The notes beneath the pieces were generated by a model. The model saw only the letters and a list, made by a program, of their open reading frames with translations. It had not been told where the DNA came from and did no database searches. Positions 43,403 through 53,136 of a stretch of 64,000 nucleotides of DNA are shown here, piece after piece. Where the stretch lies: positions 124,001 to 188,000 of the forward strand of contig NZ_UGIB01000001.1 of assembly GCF_900451005.1 (NCBI RefSeq), given 5' to 3'. How positions within the stretch are numbered: position 1 is the stretch's first letter; every line of letters starts with the position of its first letter. Source of the DNA: Helicobacter fennelliae (lineage in GTDB: Bacteria; Campylobacterota; Campylobacteria; Campylobacterales; Helicobacteraceae). The translations under genes were made by a program, and so were the position numbers.

Positions 43403-43999
43403 ATGAAAGAAATCATAATCACAAAGGGCTTTCCGCTTGGATCTCACACAGAATCTCGCATTAAATCTCGCGCGCTAGATTCTGCGCGTTTGCAAAATCC
43501 AAACAATCAAAAAGCACAAAATCTACAATCACAAAATCTACAATCACAAAATCCAAAAGCACAGAAAAAAGCACGGAATCTAAAAAATATTCTTGTCTTA
43601 GGTATCGGCGGTAATCAAGGGCAGATTTTACACACTTTTTTTCATCTGCTTGTGTGGTTTATCAGACACAGAAGTTTTGAGATTATCCAAACCACGTCCA
43701 TTTACAAAAATCCAGCCTTTGGCTACACGCACCAAAGCGATTTTTTAAATGCTGTGCTTGCACTTAGAACCTCGCTAAATCTTGTTGAGATTTTTAGACT
43801 TATTTTTTATTTGGAGCGCAAATTTGGCAGACCAAGAAAAAGAGTATTCAAAAATGCTCCAAGAACTTTAGATATTGATGTAATTTTTTATAATCAAGTA
43901 ATTTTAAAGCGTCCTTATTTTAAAATTCCACATTCAGAATATCAAAACAGAGGTTCTGTGCTTGTTCCAATCATTCTACAAATAAAGAGGTGGAAGTGA
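43403..43999 (+). CDS. folK: 2-amino-4-hydroxy-6-hydroxymethyldihydropteridine diphosphokinase FolK
   Basis: The protein has 198 residues if started at ATG 43403. The catalytic part begins near residue 57 (ILVLGIGGNQGQILHTF) and contains FGYTHQSDFLNAVLAL, ERKFGRPRKRVFKNAPRTLDIDVIFY and IPHSEYQNRGSVLVPI, all HPPK motifs for folate synthesis. The first 55 residues are an unusual Gln/Asn/Lys/Ser-rich extension, partly encoded by a 15-bp tandem repeat at 43516-43560. The end overlaps flhF by 10 bp, as in H. pylori. Confidence 0.88.
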   Translation: MKEIIITKGFPLGSHTESRIKSRALDSARLQNPNNQKAQNLQSQNLQSQNPKAQKKARNLKNILVLGIGGNQGQILHTFFHLLVWFIRHRSFEIIQTTSIYKNPAFGYTHQSDFLNAVLALRTSLNLVEIFRLIFYLERKFGRPRKRVFKNAPRTLDIDVIFYNQVILKRPYFKIPHSEYQNRGSVLVPIILQIKRWK

Positions 44000-45480
44000 A
44001 AACTTATACATATAGTGGTGAAACACCAGCAGAAGCATTAAAAAAAGCAAGAGATGAGTTTGGCGATGAAGCGATGATTATCCAAACAAAAGAAGTGCGC
44101 AAAAAAACGCTCAATCAGCCCGCACTCTTTGAGCTTGTGATAGGCGTAGAGGATTCGCAAGCAGGAGATTTTCAAGCAACAAAAGCAGGAAGTGGAAAAA
44201 AACTCGCGCGCAATGCAAGCGATTCACAAGAAGCGGATTCTCCACAAAAACCCCAAAAGCTTATCCCTGATAATAGTATCCAAAAGCGACTTGAGCAAAT
44301 CGCCGACAAAGAAATCGCCCAAAAGAAAAAAAAGCGCAATTTGAGTGCTTTGTTTGATGATGATGTAACCATTCAGCTCTCTGATACGGTGCGAGAGATT
44401 AGCAAAATCGCAGGCTATCCAACCTCAATGCCCGATACCTCAATGCTGAAAAAAAGCATATTGCTTCCGCCATCTTACAAGACAGATTACAAAGCAGAAT
44501 CTAGCACACAAGAGCAGCCACAAACTACGCAAAAACCAAAAGATTCTGCAAAAGAGGATTCTAAGCAGCTTAATGATATTTATCAAGAAATAAGCAAGCT
44601 TAATGACAAAATCAAGCTTATCCAAAACACACTTTGGGAGGAAAAAGCCCCAACAAATATGAGTATCAATATTCCGCAAGAATTTGCAGAAATCTACCGC
44701 ATAGCGCGCTTAAGCGGAATGAATAAAGATCATTTAGAAGAAATTATGCGCTTAAGTATTGAGTTTATGCCACTTAAAATGCGCGAGCAAAGTAAGACGA
44801 TTAAGCGGTATTTTCGCGAGGTGCTACGCAAAATGATTTATTGCAGGCAAGAAAATGAAATCGGCAAAAAAATCATTATGTTTGTAGGACCCACAGGTGT
44901 TGGCAAAACAACCACTTTAGCCAAACTTGCAGCGCGTTATTCGCAGATCTTAGAGCATAAGAAAAAAGTTGGCATTATCACGCTTGATGATTATCGTATC
45001 GGGGCTATGGAGCAGCTTGCGTGGTATGCAAGAAAAATGCGTATCAGCATAGATTCTGTGAGTGAAAGTAGCGATTTTTTAAACAAAGTTGATGCGCTAA
45101 GTTATTGTGATTATATTTTGATTGATACGGCGGGGCATTCACAGCATGACAAATCAAAAATCAATGAATTGAAACGATTTGCCAAACTTGATGATTATAA
45201 AATCGATGTCGCATTGGTGCTTCAAACCACGACAAAATACGAGGATCTTAAAGATTGCTACAACGCATTTGGAGAGCTTAATATCGATACATTTATTTTC
45301 AGCAAGCTTGATGAAGCAAGAGGGCTTGGTAATATTTTTTCGCTCGTGTATGATACCAAAAAACCAATCAGCTATCTCTCCATAGGACAGGAAGTGCCAA
45401 GCGATATTATTGTCGCAGATAATAGCTATTTGGCGGATTGTTTATTGGGTGGGTTTTTTTACCCAAATGCACCAAAATAA
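43990..45480 (+). CDS. flhF: Flagellar biosynthesis GTPase FlhF
   Basis: The 496-residue SRP-type GTPase begins with KTYTYSGETPAEALKKARDEFG, an acidic/Gln-rich linker (about 60-220), then an NG domain. The P-loop FVGPTGVGKTTTLAKLAARY lies near 297, LDDYRIGAMEQL near 331, DTAGHSQHDKSK near 380 and SKLDEARGLGN near 438. FlhF sets the polar site of flagella and is needed for RpoN-class flagellar transcription in this group. flhG follows. Confidence 0.93.
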   Translation: MEVKTYTYSGETPAEALKKARDEFGDEAMIIQTKEVRKKTLNQPALFELVIGVEDSQAGDFQATKAGSGKKLARNASDSQEADSPQKPQKLIPDNSIQKRLEQIADKEIAQKKKKRNLSALFDDDVTIQLSDTVREISKIAGYPTSMPDTSMLKKSILLPPSYKTDYKAESSTQEQPQTTQKPKDSAKEDSKQLNDIYQEISKLNDKIKLIQNTLWEEKAPTNMSINIPQEFAEIYRIARLSGMNKDHLEEIMRLSIEFMPLKMREQSKTIKRYFREVLRKMIYCRQENEIGKKIIMFVGPTGVGKTTTLAKLAARYSQILEHKKKVGIITLDDYRIGAMEQLAWYARKMRISIDSVSESSDFLNKVDALSYCDYILIDTAGHSQHDKSKINELKRFAKLDDYKIDVALVLQTTTKYEDLKDCYNAFGELNIDTFIFSKLDEARGLGNIFSLVYDTKKPISYLSIGQEVPSDIIVADNSYLADCLLGGFFYPNAPK

Positions 45481-45517
45481 CGATGAGATTTGGATTAAAT
45501 TTGGATAAGGAGAATCT

Positions 45518-46372
45518 ATGAATCAAGCCCACAATCTTGAATCCTTAATGAAAAACAATAAAAAAACCACAGCAAAGTTTATCGCCATAACTTCCGGAAA
45601 AGGCGGTGTAGGAAAATCTAATTTTTCGGCAAATTTGGCGTATTGTTTGAGTAAAATAGGCTATAAAATCGGTATTTTTGACGCAGATATTGGGCTTGCG
45701 AATTTGGATTTGATCTTTGGAGTAAAGACAGACAAAAATATCTTGCACGCTTTGAAGGGTGAAGTGAGCTTCAAAGAAGCAATTTATAAAATCGATGAAA
45801 ATCTCTATCTTATCCCGGGTGATAGCGGTGAAGAGATCCTCAAATACGCCAATACTTACACGATGAATGATTTTGCAAACGATATGGAGATTTGGAATTT
45901 TTTTGATTATGTTGTCGTTGATACGAGTGCTGGCATTAGTGCGCTTAATCAAGCGTTTTTGCAAGCAAGCGATTATATCATCGTCATCACTACGCCCGAG
46001 CCATCATCAAAAACCGATGCGTATGCGATGCTGAAAGTCAGTGCGAAATTCAAAAAAGAATGTATGGTTGTGATAAATATGGCAAATTCTCAAACCCAAA
46101 TCAAACAAGTTTTTACGACAATAGAATATGTGGCGCAAAAAAATATCCCACATTTTACATTAGAATTTTTGGGTGGTTTTACTTATAATGACGCAGTCAA
46201 AAAGGCTATTTTACAAAGAAAGCTCATCTGCAAAGTAGAGCCATTGAATATATTTTCAACAACAATGCAAGGCGTTGCCAAAAATCTTATCTCCAAGGTG
46301 GAACACAATATGCTTAATCATTCCAAGAAATCTATGGGTGGATTCTTAAAAAAACTAATAGGATATTTATAA
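45518..46372 (+). CDS. flhG: MinD-like flagellar number regulator FlhG
   Basis: The 284-residue ParA/MinD ATPase has the deviant Walker A SGKGGVGKSNFSANLAY near residue 26, DADIGLANLDLIFGV near 53, VVDTSAGISALNQAF near 133 and a C-terminal basic amphipathic end (KSMGGFLKKLIGYL) for membrane binding. The N-terminal NQAHNLESLM resembles the DQAxxLR motif with which FlhG stimulates FlhF. It limits flagellar number and places division sites in Campylobacter. Confidence 0.92.
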   Translation: MNQAHNLESLMKNNKKTTAKFIAITSGKGGVGKSNFSANLAYCLSKIGYKIGIFDADIGLANLDLIFGVKTDKNILHALKGEVSFKEAIYKIDENLYLIPGDSGEEILKYANTYTMNDFANDMEIWNFFDYVVVDTSAGISALNQAFLQASDYIIVITTPEPSSKTDAYAMLKVSAKFKKECMVVINMANSQTQIKQVFTTIEYVAQKNIPHFTLEFLGGFTYNDAVKKAILQRKLICKVEPLNIFSTTMQGVAKNLISKVEHNMLNHSKKSMGGFLKKLIGYL

Positions 46373-46381
46373 AGGCTCATA

Positions 46382-46717
46382 ATGCGTGTTTCTAATTTTA
46401 TCAATCTTTCAGTTGTCGCTGGGTTTTTTATCGGGCTTATTTTTGGGTTGATAAAATTTAATGAACCAGAATTAGTGCTGTTTTTGACTATTGTCGTAAC
46501 AATTACTATGTATCTTATATCATTAAGTATGGCGACGATTTATATCCATATGATTGAGCCAAAACGTTCTTTGCTCTCAAATAAAAAACTCATCGAACGA
46601 CAGCTTGATTTTTTTGATTCTGAATTTGATATGACAGAAAAGCAAGCGCGATCAGTGCGGCAATTTATAAACAACTTTGACTTTTCAGAAGAACTTGAAG
46701 AAGACAATAAATCATAA
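46382..46717 (+). CDS. Small membrane protein of the flhG-fliA interval
   Basis: The 111-residue protein has two hydrophobic helices (about 8-26 and 30-58), then a charged cytoplasmic tail (ERQLDFFDSEFDMTEKQARSVRQF) ending in acidic residues. A gene of this size lies at the same place in H. pylori between ylxH and fliA. Its function is unknown; the location suggests a flagellar or regulatory accessory. Confidence 0.75.
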   Translation: MRVSNFINLSVVAGFFIGLIFGLIKFNEPELVLFLTIVVTITMYLISLSMATIYIHMIEPKRSLLSNKKLIERQLDFFDSEFDMTEKQARSVRQFINNFDFSEELEEDNKS

Positions 46718-46740
46718 AAATACATTATAAGGAAGAGAGA

Positions 46741-47436
46741 ATGAAAATCGATGCTTACACACAAAATCAGCAATACTCACAAGATGAGCTTGCTATCGCA
46801 TATCTTCCTGCAGTCAAAGCTATGGCATACAAGATCAAAGAAAGGCTTCCGGGGCATATTGAAGTAAGCGAACTTATCTCAATCGGGACAGAAGAGCTCA
46901 TCAAGCTTGCGCGTCGCTATGATCAAAAGCTCAATGATTCATTTTGGGGATTTGCAAAATCTCGAGTATATGGCGCAATGCTAGATTATTTGCGCTCGCT
47001 TGATATTGTCTCGCGCTCATCGCGAAAGCTCATCAAAGCGATAGATTCTGAAGTGAGTCGTTATTTTAATCAGCACGAAGAAGAGCCAAGCGATGAATAT
47101 CTCGCAGAAGTATTAGGAGAAGATATTGAAAAAATCAAAGAAGCCAAAATCGCATCTGATGTGTATGTGCTTGTGCCAATCGAGGAGCAATACAACACCA
47201 TAGAATCTGGCAATATCATCGAAAAACTCGAAAAAGAAGAGTTAGTCGAAAAAATCCAAAAAGTGCTCAAAACTTTCTCTCAACGAGAGCAGTTGATTAT
47301 TCAGCTGTATTTTCTTGAGGAATTAAGCCTTAGCGAGATAAAAGACATTCTCAATATCACAGAATCTAGAATCTCACAAATCACCAAAGAAGTGATTAAA
47401 AAGATTCGAACTTCATTAGGAGATAATAATGGCTGA
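46741..47436 (+). CDS. fliA: RNA polymerase sigma factor FliA (sigma-28)
   Basis: The 231-residue sigma factor has region 2 (YLPAVKAMAYKIKERLPGHIEVSELISIG; SFWGFAKSRVYGAMLDYLRSLD), region 3 (SRKLIKAIDSEVSRYF) and region 4 with a helix-turn-helix (LSEIKDILNITESRISQITKE). It drives late flagellar genes such as flagellin. GGAAGAGAG precedes the ATG, and the gene overlaps fliM by 8 bp. Confidence 0.93.
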   Translation: MKIDAYTQNQQYSQDELAIAYLPAVKAMAYKIKERLPGHIEVSELISIGTEELIKLARRYDQKLNDSFWGFAKSRVYGAMLDYLRSLDIVSRSSRKLIKAIDSEVSRYFNQHEEEPSDEYLAEVLGEDIEKIKEAKIASDVYVLVPIEEQYNTIESGNIIEKLEKEELVEKIQKVLKTFSQREQLIIQLYFLEELSLSEIKDILNITESRISQITKEVIKKIRTSLGDNNG

Positions 47437-48487
47437 TATATTAAGTCAAGAAGAGATTGACGCGCTACTTGAGGCTGTTGATGATGGCGATAGTGAGGAT
47501 ATGCTCCAAAAGCAAGATATTCTTCCTCAAAAGCAAGTTACCCTTTATGATTTTAAACGACCAAATCGCGTAAGCAAAGAGCAACTCCGATCATTTCGAG
47601 GCATACACGACAAAATGGCGCGCTCACTCTCAAGCCAAATCTCTGCGATTATGAGAAGCATTGTCGAAATCCAACTTCACAGCGTAGATCAGATGACTTA
47701 TGGTGAGTTTTTGATGAGCTTGCCTTCTCCTACGAGCTTCAATGTCTTTTCTATGAAGCCTCTTGATGGCACGGGCGTTTTGGAGATAAATCCTAGCATT
47801 GTGTTTCCGATGATTGATAGGCTTTTGGGCGGAAGAGGCGATCCTTATGATAATTCGCGAGAATTTAGCGATATTGAGATTAATTTGCTTGATACGATTT
47901 TGCGACAGATTATGCAAACCCTCAAAGACGCATGGTCGTCTGTAACAGATATGTTTCCCTCTATTGACGCCAAAGAATCAAGCCCAAATGTCGTGCAAAT
48001 CGTTGCGCAAAACGAAATTGTTATCATGGTTGTTATGGAGCTTATCATCGGGCATTCAAGCGGAATGATTAATATTTGTTATCCGGTTATCTCGCTAGAG
48101 ACGGTACTTCCTCGACTTGGAAGCAGAGATATAACGCTTGGCGAAACAAGCTCCAAAAAATCGCGCAATAAAGAGCTTCAAGCATTAGTTGGTGGAGCTG
48201 ATGTGAATGTCGAAGCATTTGTCGGCGGGACAAATCTCACCCTAAAAGAAGTGCTTGACTTGCAGATAGGCGATATTATAAGGCTAAATGAAACTGCAAG
48301 TGATGAGGTGATTGTCAGCATTAATGGCAGAGAAAAATATATGGCAGTCATTGGATTGCAGCGATTTAGAAAAAGTATCAAGATCAAAAATGAGATCTTA
48401 ACTGAAAAAGACAAAGTCAAAGAAGTGCTTGAAATGCTTGAAACACAAAGAAAAAACAAGCTTGATGCTATCGATGAAGAAGAATAA
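47429..48487 (+). CDS. fliM: Flagellar motor switch protein FliM
   Basis: The 352-residue protein begins MADILSQEEIDALLEAV, the CheY-P binding segment. The middle domain includes LRSFRGIHDKMARSLS and GRGDPYDNSREFSDIE, and a SpoA (FliN-like) domain occupies the last 80 residues (LTLKEVLDLQIGDIIRLNE). FliM is part of the C-ring. fliY follows after 25 bp. Confidence 0.94.
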   Translation: MADILSQEEIDALLEAVDDGDSEDMLQKQDILPQKQVTLYDFKRPNRVSKEQLRSFRGIHDKMARSLSSQISAIMRSIVEIQLHSVDQMTYGEFLMSLPSPTSFNVFSMKPLDGTGVLEINPSIVFPMIDRLLGGRGDPYDNSREFSDIEINLLDTILRQIMQTLKDAWSSVTDMFPSIDAKESSPNVVQIVAQNEIVIMVVMELIIGHSSGMINICYPVISLETVLPRLGSRDITLGETSSKKSRNKELQALVGGADVNVEAFVGGTNLTLKEVLDLQIGDIIRLNETASDEVIVSINGREKYMAVIGLQRFRKSIKIKNEILTEKDKVKEVLEMLETQRKNKLDAIDEEE

Positions 48488-48512
48488 AAGAATAAGCTAA
48501 GAGGGAAGAGGA

Positions 48513-49358
48513 ATGGAAAATTTTATTAAACTACTCGCACAAGAAGCAACCTCAACTATTGAGGGGCTTACAGGAAGTTCACCAACCATTGCCAACACAA
48601 AAAGTGGCTCTATCGCAGAAGTGATAACTCAATTTCCAACGATACTCACCACCATTGATATGAGCGGTGATGGATCAGGAATGGTTGGTATGATAAATCC
48701 AATCGATCTCACAACCGCACTCTCAGATCTTATGCTTGGTGGTGATGGTGCAAGCAACACACAAGCAAGCGAAGATGACTTAGATGCGATCAAAGAGATA
48801 GATTCTAATATTTTAGGAGCTATCTCCACAGCAATGGGTTCGCAGCCAAATATGCCAAAGCTTAATTTCACTTCTCGCAAAACAGAAATCATAAACGATG
48901 CTTCAAGCCTTAGTGCTTTCACGCAAGCCTATGAGTTTTCTTTCTCGCTTAATACAATCAATTCAAAATTTATATTTTTAAGCACTCCAGAGTTTGCAAA
49001 TCTCTTTCATCAAGAAGTCATTGAGCCATCTTCTGCGCAAGATTCTCAAGACTCTTCACAACCAAGTGCTACAACCCTCAATCAAGATGAAATCCGCAAT
49101 ATCGGAATGCTTCTTGATGTCAAGCTCACCATCAAAGTAAGGATAGGACAGAAAAAGATGCTCCTCAAAGATGTCATCTCTATGGATATAGGAAGTATCG
49201 TCGAGCTGAATCAGCTTGCAAATGACCCGCTTGAAGTGCTCATTGATGACAAAGTCATCGCAAGGGGTGAAGTGGTGATTGTCGATGGAAACTTCGGAAT
49301 CCAAATCACAAACATTGGGACGAAACGCGAACGACTTGAGCAATTACGCGGATTATAA
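48513..49358 (+). CDS. fliY: Flagellar motor switch protein FliY
   Basis: The 281-residue protein has an N-terminal CheC-like region (about 1-170, with GDGSGMVGMINPIDLTTALSD) and a C-terminal SpoA domain (about 200-275, LLDVKLTIKVRIGQKKMLLKDV and GEVVIVDGNFGIQIT). It works in the C-ring with FliM, as in H. pylori, where FliY coexists with FliN. A Gln/Ser-rich linker separates the domains. Confidence 0.9.
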   Translation: MENFIKLLAQEATSTIEGLTGSSPTIANTKSGSIAEVITQFPTILTTIDMSGDGSGMVGMINPIDLTTALSDLMLGGDGASNTQASEDDLDAIKEIDSNILGAISTAMGSQPNMPKLNFTSRKTEIINDASSLSAFTQAYEFSFSLNTINSKFIFLSTPEFANLFHQEVIEPSSAQDSQDSSQPSATTLNQDEIRNIGMLLDVKLTIKVRIGQKKMLLKDVISMDIGSIVELNQLANDPLEVLIDDKVIARGEVVIVDGNFGIQITNIGTKRERLEQLRGL

Positions 49359-49441
49359 CAATCTCTTATAAGCCCACAAGATTAAAGAAACTTAAAGAGA
49401 TTTAAAAGCCCAGAATCTAAAACGACAAAAAAAGGAGCAAA

Positions 49442-49768
49442 ATGAAACTACAAGGAAAATTTAATAAAAGCCTTGCCAACCCAGTGTATGCAGACACAAT
49501 CACGCAAAGAGAGTTTTGTATTATTGATACAAGAATGCCAGAAGATTATCAGCAAGCCCATATCAGCGAGGCTGAAAATATCTTTGATTTTGCTACATTA
49601 AGTCAGAAGATTTTAGAGAATCCAGATGTTGATTTTTTGATTCATTGTTATAGCGGGCATACCGTTTCTGTGTATGGAAGCCATTTGGTCGAAATGGGTG
49701 CAAAAAATGTGTTTTATTTTGATGGTAGCTTTGCAGAGATTTATAACGCTATACAAAAAATAAAATAA
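49442..49768 (+). CDS. Rhodanese-domain protein
   Basis: This 108-residue single rhodanese domain has FCIIDTRMPEDYQQAHISEA near residue 30 and the active-site loop HCYSGHTVS near 68-76 with the persulfide-forming Cys. It is probably a cytoplasmic sulfur carrier or transferase. AAAAGGAG precedes the ATG. proC follows 28 bp downstream, but no functional link is evident. Confidence 0.85.
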   Translation: MKLQGKFNKSLANPVYADTITQREFCIIDTRMPEDYQQAHISEAENIFDFATLSQKILENPDVDFLIHCYSGHTVSVYGSHLVEMGAKNVFYFDGSFAEIYNAIQKIK

Positions 49769-49796
49769 ATTAAAAACAAAAATCAAGGATAAAGCG

Positions 49797-50555
49797 TTGA
49801 AAGTATTATTTGTAGGCTATGGCAATATGGCATGTGCTATTGCAAAAGGGATTGATTCAAACACAAATGGCAAATACACTATCCAAGTGTGCGGGCGCGA
49901 CAGACAAAAAGCACAAGATTTTATCCAAACAAACAATCTCCACAACGCCTCAAGCATAGATTCTGCGCCTATTGATATTCAAGATAAAATCGTGATTTTG
50001 GCTATCAAGCCTTATGGACTTGATGAATTCATCTACAAAGGCGTGGCAAAAAGCGTATATAGCGTGCTTGCTGGGGTAAATATAGAATCTCTCAAGCAGC
50101 ATATCAAAGCCAAATCATACATCAAGCTTATGCCAAATGTCGGCGCAGCATTTGGGCTATCAAGTAGCGTGGCTTTCACCCAAAACGCAGATTTGCAAGA
50201 AGTCAAAGAGATTTGCGAGAGCTTTGGGAGTGTTGTATTTGTGGATAATGAAAAGCTTGTTGATAGTTCGATTGCGACGAGTGGAAGCTCGCCGGCTTTT
50301 TTGGCACTCATTGCCCAAGCATTGATAGATTCTGGTGTGAGAGAAGGATTGAAGCGAAGCGATAGTGCTATTTTAGTGCAAAAAACATTTGAAGGAGTAG
50401 CCAAACTCCTAGAATCTAAAACCCCACAGCAAATCATAGATCTTGTAACAACGCCGGGCGGAACGACAATAGAGGGCTTAAGTGTGCTAGAATCTAGCGC
50501 AGTGAGAGGGGCTATCATGCAAGCCTGCCACGCAAGCGTGCAAAAGATAAAATAA
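49797..50555 (+). CDS. proC: Pyrroline-5-carboxylate reductase
   Basis: The 252-residue protein starts at TTG 49797 (AAGGAT upstream). The Rossmann loop FVGYGNMACAIAKG is near residue 5, the ATSGSSPAFLALIAQALIDSG region is near 157, and VTTPGGTTIEGL is near 218. It reduces P5C to proline with NADPH. It is slightly shorter than E. coli ProC but has all motifs. Confidence 0.9.
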   Translation: MKVLFVGYGNMACAIAKGIDSNTNGKYTIQVCGRDRQKAQDFIQTNNLHNASSIDSAPIDIQDKIVILAIKPYGLDEFIYKGVAKSVYSVLAGVNIESLKQHIKAKSYIKLMPNVGAAFGLSSSVAFTQNADLQEVKEICESFGSVVFVDNEKLVDSSIATSGSSPAFLALIAQALIDSGVREGLKRSDSAILVQKTFEGVAKLLESKTPQQIIDLVTTPGGTTIEGLSVLESSAVRGAIMQACHASVQKIK

Positions 50556-50585
50556 CTGCCACAAATCAAAAATGAGAAAAAATCA

Positions 50586-52388
50586 ATGAATTCTATCACG
50601 TCAAAATCCACCTCGCCAAAGCACACTGCTTCAAGCCATGCCACGCCAAAATCTAGCACAAAGCCCATTACAAAGCCCAAAAGCCATATCTCACAGCTTC
50701 GATTTTTGCTAACAAGGCGAGATAAAATCATTCTTATAATGCTATTTTTAGGGACGATTGCTTTTTCAGTTATGGAGACAATTAGTATTAGCGTGATTAT
50801 GCCATTTATCACTTTTGCAAGCAACCCAAGCTTGATTCTAAGCGAGCATATACCGCGCACGATATATGATTTTTGTCATTTTGATAGCACGCTAGATTTT
50901 ATGATTGCTTTTAGCGCAGTGCTTATTATTTTTTATTTTTTGCGCGTGGCGTATGGCGTGTCTTATACTTATGCGCTCAATCGCTTTGCATTTCGCAAAT
51001 ATCATTATTTTGCGTATCGACTTTTTTGTAAAGCTGTGCAGTTAAATTTCCTTGACTTTACAAAAAGAAAAACAGATTCTATCCGCCAAAACATTACAGG
51101 CGAGGCACTTCAAGCATCATTTTATGTGCAAAATCTTTTGCAGATCTTTTCTGAAGTTTTTACAATCGTGCTTATGTATTCACTTTTGCTTATCACAAGC
51201 TGGAAAATGACTTTGGTTTTAAGCGTGATTTTAAGCTTGCAAGTGGTTTTAATCCTCAAAACCCTCACCAAAAAAATCAAAAAAATGGGCATAATCCGCA
51301 CGGAAATGCAAGCGCGATTCCACGAGCTCATCACCAATACATTTGGAAACTTCAAAATCATCAAGCTTAAAGGCAATCAAGAAGAAGTCTATAAAGCCTT
51401 CGATACGATAAGTCGCAAAAGAATCAACGCAGAGATTTACACACAGACTATTATTCCTATTCCGCGATTGATTTTAGAGACGATTGGATTTAGCATTCTA
51501 ATCGCGTGCGTGGCGTATATCCTTATCCGCTACAAAGACGCAGCCGCTGTGATTCCTATCATTTCTATGTATGCGCTTGCGCTGTATAGGATTCTGCCTT
51601 CTGTAAATAAAATCTTGCAAAACATCAATATGATGGGCTATTATGGGCATTCAGTGGAGAAAGTGTATGAGGATTTGCTCTATCATACTGATTATGAAGA
51701 TAATGAGCCTTGCGAGTTTGCATGTGATATTGAGCTTCAAAATGTGAGCTTTGGCTATAAAGATCATAAGCCCATTGTCAAAGATTTTAATCTCACAATA
51801 CAAAAAGGCGATAAAATCGCGTTTTGCGGGGAGAGCGGTGCTGGCAAAAGCACACTTGTTGATCTTATCATCGGCATATATAAGCCACAATCAGGCAAGA
51901 TTCTAGTCGATGGCGTGGAGATCACAAATAGCAATCTACGTTCTTGGCGCAAAAAAATAGGCTACATTCCTCAAAGCATTTATCTTTTTGACGGAAGCGT
52001 GGCGGAAAATGTGGCTTTTGGTAGCGAAATAGATGAAGAGCGCGTCAAAGAAGCGTGCAAAAAGGCAAATATTTGGAGCTTTTTAGAAGAGTATGAGGGG
52101 ATTCATACGCGCGTAGGTGAAGGTGGGATTTTGCTTTCTGGCGGGCAAAAGCAGCGCATTGGAATCGCTCGGGCTATTTATGATGATCCAGAAATTTTAG
52201 TGCTTGATGAAGCGACAAGCGCGCTAGATTCTGCGACTGAAGCAAGGATTATGGACGAGATTTATGATGTCGCCAAAAACAAAACCCTACTTGTCATCGC
52301 ACACAGAATCAACACAATAGAACGTTGCAATCGCAAAATAAATCTAGGCAACCCTAAAAAACAAGGAAAAAAATCAAAAAGCTCTTAG
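50586..52388 (+). CDS. PglK/Wzk-type ABC flippase (exporter half-transporter)
   Basis: The 600-residue protein fuses a six-helix ABC exporter membrane domain (about 38-350) to an ATPase domain. The ATPase has Walker A CGESGAGKST near 419, GYIPQSIYLFDGS, signature LSGGQKQRIGIARAI near 519, Walker B ILVLDEATSALD and an H-loop AHR. Its phrases, including METISISVIMPFITFAS, YALALYRILPSVNKI and the VDLIIG region, follow C. jejuni PglK, which flips undecaprenyl-PP-linked oligosaccharide. H. pylori Wzk does the same for O-antigen. A lipid-linked glycan flippase is therefore likely. The first 40 residues are a Ser/Thr/Lys/Pro-rich extension. Confidence 0.8.
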   Translation: MNSITSKSTSPKHTASSHATPKSSTKPITKPKSHISQLRFLLTRRDKIILIMLFLGTIAFSVMETISISVIMPFITFASNPSLILSEHIPRTIYDFCHFDSTLDFMIAFSAVLIIFYFLRVAYGVSYTYALNRFAFRKYHYFAYRLFCKAVQLNFLDFTKRKTDSIRQNITGEALQASFYVQNLLQIFSEVFTIVLMYSLLLITSWKMTLVLSVILSLQVVLILKTLTKKIKKMGIIRTEMQARFHELITNTFGNFKIIKLKGNQEEVYKAFDTISRKRINAEIYTQTIIPIPRLILETIGFSILIACVAYILIRYKDAAAVIPIISMYALALYRILPSVNKILQNINMMGYYGHSVEKVYEDLLYHTDYEDNEPCEFACDIELQNVSFGYKDHKPIVKDFNLTIQKGDKIAFCGESGAGKSTLVDLIIGIYKPQSGKILVDGVEITNSNLRSWRKKIGYIPQSIYLFDGSVAENVAFGSEIDEERVKEACKKANIWSFLEEYEGIHTRVGEGGILLSGGQKQRIGIARAIYDDPEILVLDEATSALDSATEARIMDEIYDVAKNKTLLVIAHRINTIERCNRKINLGNPKKQGKKSKSS

Positions 52389-52475
52389 AATCTAGCTAAA
52401 AAACACAAAATTGTTTGTGCCATTATAAGTGTGTGATCGAGTAAAAAGTTCAAAAGAATCTAGGCTTTTTAGATT

Positions 52476-52982
52476 CTAGAGCGAAATACCTAATACTTTA
52501 CTCCACACTCTGCCATCAAGTCGAAGCTCCATATTGACTTGGCAAACGCCTTGCTGGCAGCTTGTTTCTTTGATTTGCGCGCCTCGTATAAGTGCATTGA
52601 GTCGTGTTTTGATCGTAGAATTTTGAAGCACCATATTGCGGACGCTATCATTTGAGTTGAGCTGGATTCCATACATTTGCTCGCCTAATTGCCGATACGC
52701 ATCAACAATCGCCGCTCGTTTTGCCATAGCCACAGCTTGCGCTGGCGTGCAGGATTCTTGTGGCGCGACGCCAATCCCCACTGCTTCTAGCTCGATTACA
52801 TGTTGATTATTGAGTGGTGAGATATTTGTGCCTTGCGGGATTGTCGCTACATTCACACTCTCTACTTCCTTAGTTGCTTGAGTTGCTTGCTCTGCTGAGT
52901 CTTGATTAAGTGCCCACAGCGCACTACAGCTGAGCGCACAGATAAGGATTTTGCGTAAGATACTGGATTTTTGAGTTTGCAT
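52476..52982 (-). CDS. FlgP-like LPP20-family protein, second paralogue
   Basis: The protein has 168 residues from ATG 52982 (AAGGA 5 nt before; ATG 52997 is less well placed). The signal is MQTQKSSILRKILICALSC, where ALSC may be a lipobox of weak fit. The mature domain GVGIGVAPQESCTPAQAVAMAK, RAAIVDAYRQLGEQMYG, TSCQQGVCQVNMELRLDGRVW is closely related to that of the 39549 gene, and the length matches Campylobacter FlgP. I see no sigma-54 promoter upstream of this copy. One of the two is probably the true FlgP. Confidence 0.7.
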   Translation of the reverse strand: MQTQKSSILRKILICALSCSALWALNQDSAEQATQATKEVESVNVATIPQGTNISPLNNQHVIELEAVGIGVAPQESCTPAQAVAMAKRAAIVDAYRQLGEQMYGIQLNSNDSVRNMVLQNSTIKTRLNALIRGAQIKETSCQQGVCQVNMELRLDGRVWSKVLGISL

Positions 52983-53136
52983 TGTTTGTCCTTGCATTTA
53001 AATATTTGAATGTATTTGCAAATCGACTTTTTTTAAAAATTTTCAATCTTAATAATTTTAGCCTCCAATCCTTAGAATCTTATACTACAATGTAGATTCA
53101 CAAACATTAAGGACAAAGAACATAAAGGAGCAAGGT

